DNA of 64,000 nucleotides from Vitrella brassicaformis. Its lineage: Eukaryota > Sar > Vitrellaceae. The translations under genes were made by a program, and so were the position numbers. A model generated the notes under the pieces. It searched no databases. It was not told the DNA's origin and was given only the letters and a program-made list of their open reading frames with translations. Where the stretch lies: the NCBI GenBank assembly GCA_001179505.1, contig CDMY01000463.1, positions 1-64,000 on the forward strand, in the 5' to 3' direction. Shown here piece after piece: positions 24,684 to 34,485 of the stretch. Every line of letters starts with the position of its first letter. Position 1 is the stretch's first letter.

Positions 24684-25437
24684 CTATGAGGTGACAGCCA
24701 AGCAGCCAGACAGGCAAGATGTCTGAGTGAGTGCTGCTGTCGTTTCTCTCGGTCGCTCTGTGTGCCGACGTCTCGGTCTGTGCTGGCGCGGTGTGGCGTG
24801 GTGTTGAGCATTCATTACTGATGGATGACACTTGGTTGACGGAGAACGTTATGTAGAATAAATGGGACCATCGACAGAGGACGCCGATCGAACGATCGAG
24901 GGGGGCTGATGAAGATTCGTGATTCAATCCTATCTACCCGTGCTCAAACACACGCCGAGCCAGATCCAATCAATGGGTGCGCGCAGACAAACGCGACGAG
25001 GGCAAGGGAAGGGCGGCGAATGCTGGATGATGGAAAGTGCTTGAAACGTGGCTGGCTGCTGGCGCGCCATGTCGATGCGCTGACATATCTTGTTTAAAAC
25101 AGTATATAGTGATACATACGATAACGCATAAGTTACCTACCGGCACGGGCGAGAAAAAAGACAGAAATGCAGAGAGACATACTGACTGTCATGGACTGAC
25201 TGAGTGACTGACTGACTGACTGACAGACTGCGATAGATAGCTGACCCCACCACACACTCCCAACAGCGCGCGCACCACACACCGCACACCACACACTGCG
25301 CCTGTCTGTCAGCCAACCTGTTTCCCGACCTGGGGGGAACGACCTATACTACAAATACGCGGCCCACGCCACACCCACACCGATGCACACGCAATGGCTG
25401 GCTGGCTGACGGTGTGCAGGTCAGGTCAGTCAGTCAG
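24684..25437. other. Convergent intergenic region
   Basis: The 3' flanks of PIGM and NPL4 meet here. It includes GACT/CTGA runs near 25196-25225 and 25425-25440. No gene or RNA structure was recognised. Confidence 0.55.
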
Positions 25438-27836
25438 TCAGGTGGGCAGTGTGCTGAGTATTTCTTGGAGGTTTGGGTCGACCTCGGTCTTGTGTCTGAT
25501 GGCGTCGCAGAGGACGAAGGCCGTGTCGCGGTCGAACAGGTCGGCGATGTAGATCAGCAGGTGGAAGTCGGCGTACCGGTGCCACGACGGCTCGCTAGAC
25601 GGTACCTTCTTCAAGTACTCCTGATAATGGACCGACCGATAGACCAACCGAAGGGCAGCATGGAAACGTGTTCGTGTGTGGCGCTCTCTCTCTCTCTGTG
25701 TCACTCTCTCTGTGAGTGTGTGTGTGGGTGTGGGTCGGTTGTGTGTGCTCACCCTGACGGCTGCCCTGCTCTGTGTCTCGTTGGGCTGTCGGTTCTCCCG
25801 CGGGAATATCGCGTGCTTGAACATCGAACGAGCCTGTGCACATGTTTCGATGGACAGACAGATGGCTGAACGCTTCTAGTGCTGGTCGGTCTGTCTGTCT
25901 GTCTGTCTGTCGTGTGTGGTATGCTTCGGTGCGTGTGTGCGTGTGTGTGTGTGTGTACCCGTCTAGGTGCAGATTCGTTGACCCTGACGATGAGCCAGTC
26001 GACGTCGAACTTGTCAGTCTCGTGGCCCGACTCCAGAATCTGAGCCATGATCTCGTGCTGCACACATCACATCCATCCACCCACCAATCAATCACACGAC
26101 ATTCAACACATACACACACGTCTGTCTGCCTTTCCTCTCTTATACATTCGCGTGTGTGCTTTGCCGTCCGCACCTTCTTCCTTGGCTTGAGTTGCAGGTG
26201 CCGGGGGTCGGGCGACATCCCCAACACGCCGTCACGCACAAACGCCATGCCCTGATCCACACCACACCACACAGACAGAGTGAGGTTTAGGAGCAAACCC
26301 GCCATTGACTGACACATGCTATGCAGCATCAGCTGACTATGGCGTGTGTGTGTGTCTACCAGGTCGGAGATCATGAATGCGTTGGGTGCGGCGCCGGCGG
26401 CCCCCATGGCCGAGTTGGGGTCGGGCGCGATGGTCAGCGTCACGAACTTGGACACGGGATAAGACGTGAAGTGCTTGTCGCTCAGATGATCCAACTGCAG
26501 CCTGCCATGACATGACGCCGCATATACAACACACATGCCCACCCATCAAACACACACAGGACGGGATGTGCTGTGCTGGTACCAGCGTGGATAATGGGAG
26601 TGTCTGTCTGGGTGTGTTGACCCACTTACCGTGCGATTTTTTGTATCTCGTCTGAGGTGAGCAGCTCGTCTCTGGGGAGGTGTGTGAAGATGTAGCCGAT
26701 GCGCTCGAGGCCCAGCCGACCGGCGACGGCCTCCACCGTGGCGTGGAAGGGGTCGTCCAGAAACTGGATGCCCTCACCCACCTCAACCTTTTGATTGACA
26801 CACCGAACCAACACCAACCACCCCCACACAGACACAGACACAGACACCCACCATACCATCCGCCGTTGACTGACATGGCTGTTCGGTTGGTTGTGTCACT
26901 CACTTACGGTGCCTGCCACCGTGCTGTGCTGTGCTCACCCACCTGTGGCGGCTCGTAGATGGCCTCGAGGACGGCGCGCATGCCCATGGGGTAGTGACTG
27001 TCCTCGACGTAGTAGCCGTACAGCCAGCCGCCCCGCTGGGTGGCGAGCTCGCACTTGTCGGTCCAGTAGCTGCAGAAGTTCTGCATCTCGCTGATGTTCA
27101 TCAGCTCGAGGTGGTCCACGTGGCGGTACGGCTGATGCTTCAGGGTCACTGCTGGCGGCAGCTGCAGTGTACCATACCCACCCCACACACATACACAGAG
27201 GTGGCGGTGGTGGTGCTGGCTGGCTGACGTACCTACCTTTGTCATGCGTCCCATTTCCATGGTGATGGGTGTGAATGTGCGGTGGAAGGGCAGGTCGATG
27301 ACGTTGTACCCGTTGTCGTGCAGAAACTGGTCAAAGTTCTTGAACTTGGGCTCGTCCTTCTTCTCACCATCCACACCACCACCACCACCACCTCCCTGCG
27401 GCGGATGGCTCCCCCCCGACCCCACACTGTCCTGCCGCGACGCAGGCGCACTCGCCCCGCCCTCCTGTTTGCCCGCATCGGAGGCACCGCCACCGCCTGT
27501 CTTGGATGCATCTTTGGGCGGCAGTGGCGGCAGGTCGTCGATCTTCATCTTGGCTGCCGGTGCAATGGCGTCCCCACGGATCTCCACCTTGGCCCCGCCC
27601 GTCACCTTGAGCCAGAGGAGGTCGCCGTGCCGCACCCCGGCATGCGTCAGAGACGCATCGTCGGCCGCTGTGATGGGCTGGGTCAGCTGCTGGTTGGTGT
27701 GCAGCTCCTGCTGCGCTGGCTCGATGTGGCAGTGCTCGGCGATCTTCTGCCGCAGTGTGCCCACGGTGTCCGTCGCCTTGAGAGTCAGCCGCACCCTGCC
27801 GCCGGGCGAGTTGACGCGCAGAACGATGTCCGACAT
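25438..27836 (-). CDS. NPL4: NPL4-like Cdc48/p97 cofactor
   Basis: Eight or so exons encode an N-terminal ubiquitin-like/UBX-like domain (residues about 1-80, LTLKATDTVGTLRQKIAEHC). A Gly/Ser/Pro-rich linker follows, then the NPL4 core: KHQPYRHVDHLELMN, GMRAVLEAIYEPPQ, LGLERIGYIFTHL and SKFVTLTI. The C-terminal ADFHLLIYIADLF matches the conserved SDFHLLLFL motif. With Ufd1, NPL4 recruits ubiquitylated proteins to the Cdc48/p97 ATPase for ER-associated and nuclear degradation. The Cys clusters of the metazoan zf-NPL4 finger and the C-terminal NZF finger are absent. The start MSDIVLRV is chosen because the ubiquitin-like strand begins at once. The final exon ends at the TGA complementary to 25438-25440. 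Confidence 0.88.
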
Positions 27837-28404
27837 CGGTCAAGGCGCTCTTCTCTCGCTGCTGTGTTGCTGATGCTGCAGGCAGAGCGGTCTTCAGGCG
27901 CTCATCATCGGGCTGCAGAGCAGTGGGCGACGGCAGATTGGGTGGGTGCGCCTTGTGCAGATACGGGTGGAGAGGACAGATTGAGTCTCGTGAAGATCGA
28001 TCACAGATGCGTGTCTGGCGTTCACACACAAAGGGAAAACCCACAAGGAAATCAGGAAATTGCTCCTGTTTTGCAGCTGAGCTCGCACACACTAGGACAT
28101 TACGTGAAAGTGTTCTCCCAGGCAGGCTGTTCGAGAGAAACCACTCCTGGTGCTTTTTTGCGAAGATCAAGTCAGGAAGATCACCGGGAATCTACCTGAC
28201 GCCGCATCAATCAACAGAATCCAAGACAGTCGAGGTGAGGGGCGGCACCATCTCACTACCCATCCACCTCCCAGATCAGCATCCGTCCAGTCCATGGATG
28301 GATCAGCATGCCCTCCACGTGTGTACACGGTGCCCACTGTGTGTGTGTCTTCAGATTGTCAGATCGTCACTCACCCCATGTCCCATTACCTACCCCCCGT
28401 CTAG

Positions 28405-29067
28405 TACGACCACCCCACCCAGCAGCAACCGGGGCTGCTCGGCCCCCCTACATCACCTCCCTGGGTGCAGCCACCACCTACCAGTGGCCTCCAGGCTCAC
28501 CCGGTGATCCGTGCCCGCGCCCGCCCTCCCAAAAGAGCATCCTGCTGTGACATCCTGGACTGGTGCTGCTGCTGGGGGGAGTCTACACCGCCCCAGACCC
28601 CCTTCCCCCCGTCCACCCCGCCGCTGTCGGACAATTATTCGGGCGGTGGTGAATTCGGGCACTGGCGGCGAGGGCAGACTCCACCGATCTATCGGTCACC
28701 TTACTCGCCGTTGTCATCATCCGGACAACAGACGCCGGTCCGCTACCTCGGGGACATCGGCAATGTCACCCCCCGCAGCGCCGGCGGGCACTCAGTGACG
28801 CTCCCACCGGTTATCAGGCGTCTCCTGGAGCTTCAAGCTCAACAACCCCAAGTCGTCGCGTAAGTGCTCTAAATGTGACACATTGCCTTGGCCTATGTCA
28901 TTTTTTGCGTGTGTGTGTGTATGTGTGTGTGTGTGTGTGTGTGGTTATTCAGTCCTTCCCCCCAGCCGTCGCGACAATCATCGCGAAAGAGCGTGCGGCA
29001 GCAGCAGCCGTTGACGTGGTGGGACATCCTATGCTGTGCCTGGGGGGCCAAGGAGACGACTGACTGA
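28405..29067 (+). CDS. Small Pro/Gln-rich protein with two WDIL-CC-WG motifs (5' end open)
   Basis: Two exons join in phase: one from the acceptor at about 28404 to 28859 (GTAAGT donor) and one from 28953 to 29067. Near the start of exon 1 lies CCDILDWCCCWGES; near the C terminus lies WWDILCCAWGAKETTD-stop. The middle is disordered, rich in Pro, Ser, Thr, Gln and Gly. The Cys clusters could be palmitoylation or metal sites; that is inference. An upstream exon with the initiator must exist between 27840 and 28404, divergent from NPL4, but I could not fix it. No known family was recognised. Confidence 0.5.
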
Positions 29068-30217
29068 CTGACTGACTCTGTCGTTTTGGCCGGACTGTTG
29101 TGGTGCGGAGGGATTGAAGGCGGGTCTGTCTGGGGTAGGTTTGGTGGGCTGTGGGTGAGTCTTCTTCCCTGTTTGCTCTCTCCTCCCGAAGCTGCGTGGA
29201 TGGCCATGCATGCCATTTGTGATCTGTGTGGGTGGCCGGCCACCTGTCTGTCTGTCTGTGGTTCCTTCCCCTTTCTCTGCCCTGCTGCCTACCTCTCCAC
29301 CTCTTGTTCCCATCAGCAGTCTCATATGGCGGGGCAAACGTCGTGTGTGTCGGGTCGGTAAGGGTAAGAGGGCGCTGGTTGCACCCACCGGGCTGGGCTT
29401 GGCGGCTGCTCGCCGATCTTCTGCAGTCAGTGTGCTGTCTGTGATGGCTCTCTTTGGTTTCGGCGCCTCATTTGTCTGTCTGTCTGCGCTTGCACGTGCG
29501 TGTGCCGGCAGCCCTCGTGGCTGCAACGCCACGCATTCATTCACTGCTGAGGGAGGGAGGGAGGGAGGGAGGGAGTGGCGGTGAGTGAGCGGAGGTCACT
29601 ATTCTCTCCTATCACGCACTAGTTTGCGGCCAGGAACAGGTTCTTTTTCTTCGTGTGTTCGATCATAGGGATTGACTTCTGTGTCCTTCTCTTCTCTGAG
29701 TCGCAGTGCCCGATTTCTCGGTGAGCATCAGGGCTGCATTCATTTTGACTGCTTGGCTGTGCACGAGTTGCCTGGCCTTCATCTGCTCTGACTGTTTGGC
29801 CATGTGGGGAGTGAGTGGGTGCTGGGGAGGAAGGCGTGTGTGTTGGGAGAGAGGGGGCGGGGGGCGGGCGAGGGAGGGAGGGAGGGAAGAAGATGCGAAA
29901 GAAACGGAGAGTCTTGACTTCGTAACGAGTCACACTGTTCCGTAAACCAGGGGCTGGCTATTTTTTTTGTGTGTCTTCCTGATTTCTCGGGCTGCCTCAG
30001 GATGGCGATGCGTGTGTGGGAGACGCAGCGAATGGACTCATATACATTACATTAACGATACGCAGTCATCTCTCCGTGAATCAGTACGAATCAGTCAATC
30101 GTCACACCCACACACCGCCATGCGGCAAGGAGGCAAAAAGAACCTGCTTGCCCCGTCCATGGACAGGCTCACACACGGGCACACAGCACACGAAACTCAT
30201 CGAATTGAATTGGTCAG
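29068..30217. other. Intergenic region
   Basis: About 1.1 kb contains GACT (29060-29078) and GGGA (29548-29576, 29870-29890) runs. Open frames here are low-complexity and show no recognisable domain. Confidence 0.5.
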
Positions 30218-32078
30218 TCAGCTGATGAAGGAAAAGTTGGTGGCGATCTTCTGGCAGACTGACGGATCACGAAGATCCACAGAAACACACACACACAATC
30301 TTTTGTCTGTGGGGTTACGTGTGTGGATGGCTGCCTGTGTTGCGGGCTGACCGTGTTCGCCATACACCACGCCCTTTTCGCTCTTGCCGCCGGCCGCCCC
30401 GTCTGCCGATGTGATATAGGCGTCGAAGTTAGGCTCGTAAAAGACGACCACACTGGTGCGATACTGGCCGCCCCGGTTGACCACTCTGTGCGGCGTCGCC
30501 CGCCACTTGCCGCCTGAATGGCATGAGTGGAGAGAGAGACAGATCAATCAGATCGATGACAGACAGCGTCAAGTCAGACGAGAGAGAGGCGTCTTTTGTC
30601 CACCGCATAGTGTTGGAGTGTCGTTAGTTACCTGTCCATACGGACAGCATGTCTCCCAGGTTCACAACCAGTGTTCCTGCAGCCAGCCAGCCAACGAACA
30701 ACCAATTCCAACGAGAAGAGAACCAATCAATCTGTACCGACGTGTGCGTCGGCACGGCATGAGTCACCTACCTTTCCGAGGCGTCACATCGACCCACTCG
30801 CCATGCAGCGTCTGCGCCTGGAGGGCGCCTGACAAACAAATAGCCCAATACACGCACGTATACGCACCCATTTCGAATGGTGAGGATATCACGCCACGCC
30901 TCCCTCTCTCGTTAGTTTCCCGTTGCTCACTTTGGGTGTCGTCCTGGTTGAGCAGCGTGACGAACCCTGAACGAGACAATCCTCCATGAAGTGACCAAAT
31001 CACAGCCGGCGCTTGCGCCACTCTCACGTACCGTAGTCTGACCACCAACAGACAGCACACACAGGCCGATGCGTGCAGAGCGTTCTCTCTCTCTCTCTCT
31101 CTTTCCTCCCTCCCTCCCTCCCTCACCAGTGTGTTCTCCGCAGCCCACTCCGTTCTGCATGCTGTCCCCTCCCTCACGCACACAGCACGACGCGCCATCT
31201 TCAGGCGGGGGATACCCAATCACTCGCAGGCAAAAGAATGACTTGTCCGTTAGGCTGCTAAGCGCGTCCTCGGCCAGGCCAAGCGCCAGAGCCATGATGC
31301 GGACCAGCACGTCTCCAAGCTTGAGCATCTGTGCGATGTACTGTGTGTAGAGGGCCTCGAAGGAAGCGTCAGGCCACTGGTTTTTGCCCCTCACAAAGGC
31401 ATCCTGATCACATCACACAGACGATAGACAGGCAAACAGGCATGACATAAAGCATCATCCATCCATCGTCCACCGATACCTCCCTCCCCCTCAAGGCATC
31501 GCCTCTCTGACCATTTTCTGCACGACATCGGTCCGCAGGTGCTGTGTGGGTATCCTGAGTGCCGCCACATCGTTTATTTCCCGCCAGACGTCGAGCGCCT
31601 CGTGCAGATCCCTCCGGCCCTTGGTCACATTCTCCCCGACAGCCTGATAACCTGACACGCACGAAGACGCACAGACAGAGAGTGAGTGAGGAGTACAAAC
31701 AGGCTGTCGACTGTATGTTGTCACCTCACCTCTGCCCATGTATTTGTTGTCGGCCATTTCGATGCGCATCTTGTCGTGCAGTGGCAGCTGGAAGAAGGCC
31801 TTGGCGCCTGCATGCACCTCCTCCAACAGACCCTCATCCACACCATGTCCTGCAGTGCACCACATAACAAGCAGAACAGGGAAGATGAATCAAAAGGCCT
31901 CTCTCTCCTTTGCCTGCACGCTATCGGCCGGCCCAAGCTTGCCTTTGATGTAGAAGAACCCCACCTCCCTGCAAGCGTTGTCTATCTCTGTGACCACTCG
32001 CTGGTGCGCATCGTCCTGGGATGATCCGTCGACGAACGGCGAGATGTCAATCGTGGGAATGGCGTCTTCTGCAGCCAT
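30218..32078 (-). CDS. 2-oxoglutarate/Fe(II)-dependent dioxygenase (IPNS-like)
   Basis: About ten exons encode an isopenicillin-N-synthase-like oxygenase. The N-terminal DIOX_N region reads [10 protein letters not shown] ... [20 protein letters not shown]. The catalytic barrel has RVIGYPPPE, the iron ligands GEHTDYGFVTLL (His and Asp), ATPHRVVN (second His) and the 2-oxoglutarate-binding [11 protein letters not shown] (Arg). [21 protein letters not shown] is also typical. The HTD segment spans three exons, with a 6-nt exon at 31032-31037 supplying Asp-Tyr. The first intron uses a GC donor (31941-31942). The last exon ends [10 protein letters not shown]-stop (30218-30220). The family includes enzymes acting on amino acids, hormones and small metabolites; the substrate is unknown. 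The start at 32078 is the only Met just before the conserved IPTIDIS. Confidence 0.87.
31032..31037 (-). other. 6-nt microexon of the oxygenase gene
   Basis: On the minus strand ACTACG is bounded by ...ggtcag upstream and gtacgtg downstream. It joins phase-1 exons to give T-D-Y-G. It supplies the Asp of the HxD iron triad; skipping it leaves the frame intact but removes the ligand. Confidence 0.75.
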
Positions 32079-32524
32079 CCCCCAAAGCGTCTGCTTCTTG
32101 ATTGCTTTCCTTCGAGCTTGCACTTGACAAGATCGCGTGGCTCTTCGGCGGCCGTGCGTTCGCAGGAGTCTCGCTGTTCGATTTGTGCCGAGGTGGAATC
32201 GCCTTGCCCTTCTGTGTTCGTTTCACGCCGACCCGAACACAAAAAAGCTCCCCTCGCGCTAAGGGAGCGAGGGAGCCATCTCGGATGCGACGACGCATGC
32301 AAATCTAAAGATCGACTGACATGAAGCATCAGCCCATCCTCAGCTCTCCATGACACAAAGTTCTTCCACCCTTGCGCCCACCGATCGGCCCATCCATCCA
32401 TCCATCCATCCATTCCATCCATCCATCCATCCATCCATCCATTCCATCCCAGTGCACATTCGTTCTCTCCAGCCACACCCAGACATCCACATCGAGTCAG
32501 TCACTCAGTCAGTCAGTCAAGTAC

Positions 32525-34235
32525 TCACTGTCTCTGCAGCACGTCCAGCCGCTGGGCCGCCACAGCACTCGCCGCCATGTAGGGAGCGTCCTTTAGCGGC
32601 AAGCCGTCTAATGCAGCCTACAACACACCAGACAGACACACACATGTAAGAGAGCAATGTTGGGCCTCCCGGATCGATGCGCAGCTGTCGAGGCACCTTC
32701 ACAAGCAGCAGCTGGGGTTTGTTGAGCTGCGTGATGATCGAGTTGGCGATGTCGCTGCGCTTGTCTTGGAAGGCCAAATACAGCTGCTCGGCCTGTCAGT
32801 TAGTGACATGGACAAACAGACATCGATCCGATCATGCCAGCAACGTCCATTTCTCTTCTCGATCGCATTCATACGTCTCCATGTAGACGTACGTACCAGA
32901 TGTGTGGCCATCTGCTGGTCAGCCTGATTCGTCTGCGCCAGTGTGGTGCCGACAGCATGATTAGCTGAAGATGCTGCCGACATCGGCACACTCACTGCTG
33001 CTTCCGATTTGACAGTCCCTGCAGTCGTGTCTCTGTGCTTGTCTTCCCTCTTTTCCTCCTTCCTCTCAACCGACGCGGTCTCAGCTGTCTTGCGGGTCAT
33101 GTCAGTGAGCGACCTGAGCGCCGCAGCAACGTTCTGCACCTCCTCGGCCACCCGATGGTCGTTCACCAGACCCCTGGGAAAACAAAGACGAGACGCCACT
33201 CGTGTCTCGCGCCTTATCCCATTTATCACCTATGCGTCATTACCTGACGGCCATGGCCATGTCGTCTAGCGCCATTTGCTGGGATGTGAGGCCGAGAAGA
33301 GACGGAACAGTCGAGGTGGTTGAATTGTGTGGCGCGGACGCCGGTGGCAGGGGCTGTGACTGGAGCAGCACCAGACTTCGGAGGGCGGCTGCCGTGTCTG
33401 CTATCAGCTGCGTGTCGGCGTGGCTGGGCGGGCCGCCCAGTGGCGAAGAACTGGCGGCGCTCGGCGTGCTGAACGTCTTGAGCGCCCTGGCAGTATCGTG
33501 GAGGGCCTTCTGACGATTCGGAAGCACGATGTCCTCACCAGCAGCCTGAACACACGCCAACGAGCGAGGAGACAATGCGAGTGCCAATCGCGACCGCGCG
33601 CTGACCCCCTTGGCGGCATCCAGGTGGTCTCTCTCTTCCCCAACGAGCGACCTCAGCGCCGATGCGGTGTTGACGGTCTCATCGTCCATCCGACCCACAT
33701 GCCTTATAGACGTCCGCAGCGCCCCAGCCACATTGTTGACGGCCGACTCCCTGCCAGACACAGCCATCAGCTCCTCTGCCTTGAGTGCCTCCAGCTGGGT
33801 GCTGTTGCCCGAGACACCTTGCCGACCCTGCCTGCTGGTTGTGAACAGGTCCAGGAAAGAGAGAGTCATCTGCTGCTGCTGCGGCTGGTCCGGCGTCAAG
33901 TGCATCACAGCGAGGGAAACGAGCGCCGCTGCCGTGTCTTTGACGATGAGGGAGCCGCCCATTCCCTGCCCGAGCGAGTCCGAAGCCAAGTCTTTCAGTG
34001 CAGACGCAGTGTGGTGCAGCGCCCCTTGTCTGTCGGTCAAAATTCTCTCTATGGTCGACAAGCTTGTCGACGAAGAGGCCTGGGACGCCTGCAGGTGGGA
34101 GGGCTGCGTGAGCTCATCGATGTGCCGCAGTAGCGAAGAGTAGCGGCCCAAGTTGAGTGATCCGAGTCTGCCAGTGTCCACAGCAGTCGATTCTGCAGCG
34201 AGAAACAGGAAGACAGCAAATAGTGCGATGGGCAT
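32525..34235 (-). CDS. Secreted protein with TAxALxxL repeats, unknown function
   Basis: Four exons: 34235-33244, one starting near 33174, one encoding AEQLYLAFQDKR..., and a last one ending LDVLQRQ-stop (32525-32527). The chosen start gives a clear signal peptide (MPIALFAVFLFLAAESTAV); an upstream in-frame ATG at 34334 would add 33 residues. At least eight copies of an 11-residue core are present: LHHTASALKDL, VKDTAAALVSL, VNNVAGALRTS, TVNTASALRSL, LHDTARALKTF, IADTAAALRSL, LDDMAMAVRGL and VQNVAAALRSL. The cores are separated by variable Ser/Gln/Asp-rich spacers and look like amphipathic helices. A Lys/Glu-rich stretch follows. I recognise no known domain. It is divergent from dolichol kinase. 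Confidence 0.72.
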
Positions 34236-34485
34236 GTGGGGTGTGGATGTCCGGGGGAGCAGCCGATGGAGCAGAAAGGGATGGAATGGGGATAGGCTGA
34301 GACGCCGAGACTGAGACTCGGGTAAAGAAGGCATTGGAATGATCAGGATCAGTGCAAATGGTGTCAAGGGGGCATACAGGCAGCCTCCCAGTGTCCTAAG
34401 CAGCCGAAAAAAAGGGGCGGGCGGAAAAGCTTCGCCTAGGGTGCTCCCTGAAACCGCTGCGAGACAAAGAGTCGATGGAGCAATC
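34236..34485. promoter_or_regulatory. Divergent promoter region, TAxAL protein / dolichol kinase
   Basis: About 250 bases separate the two start codons. It contains the second copy of the 28-bp repeat (34435-34462), ending 23 bases before the dolichol kinase ATG, and an A/G-rich patch. No TATA box was recognised. Confidence 0.45.
34435..34462. repeat. 28-bp perfect repeat, copy 2
   Basis: This is identical over 28 bases to 13478-13505. It lies immediately upstream of the dolichol kinase start codon. Confidence 0.8.

Noticed and set aside
29029-29584. Open frames on both strands in the 29-kb region
   Set aside because: Low-complexity translation of GGGA and GACT runs with no splice or domain support.
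33420-34133. 237-codon plus-strand open frame
   Set aside because: It is the antisense shadow of the TAxAL protein exon, which has a signal peptide, conserved repeats and proper splice borders.
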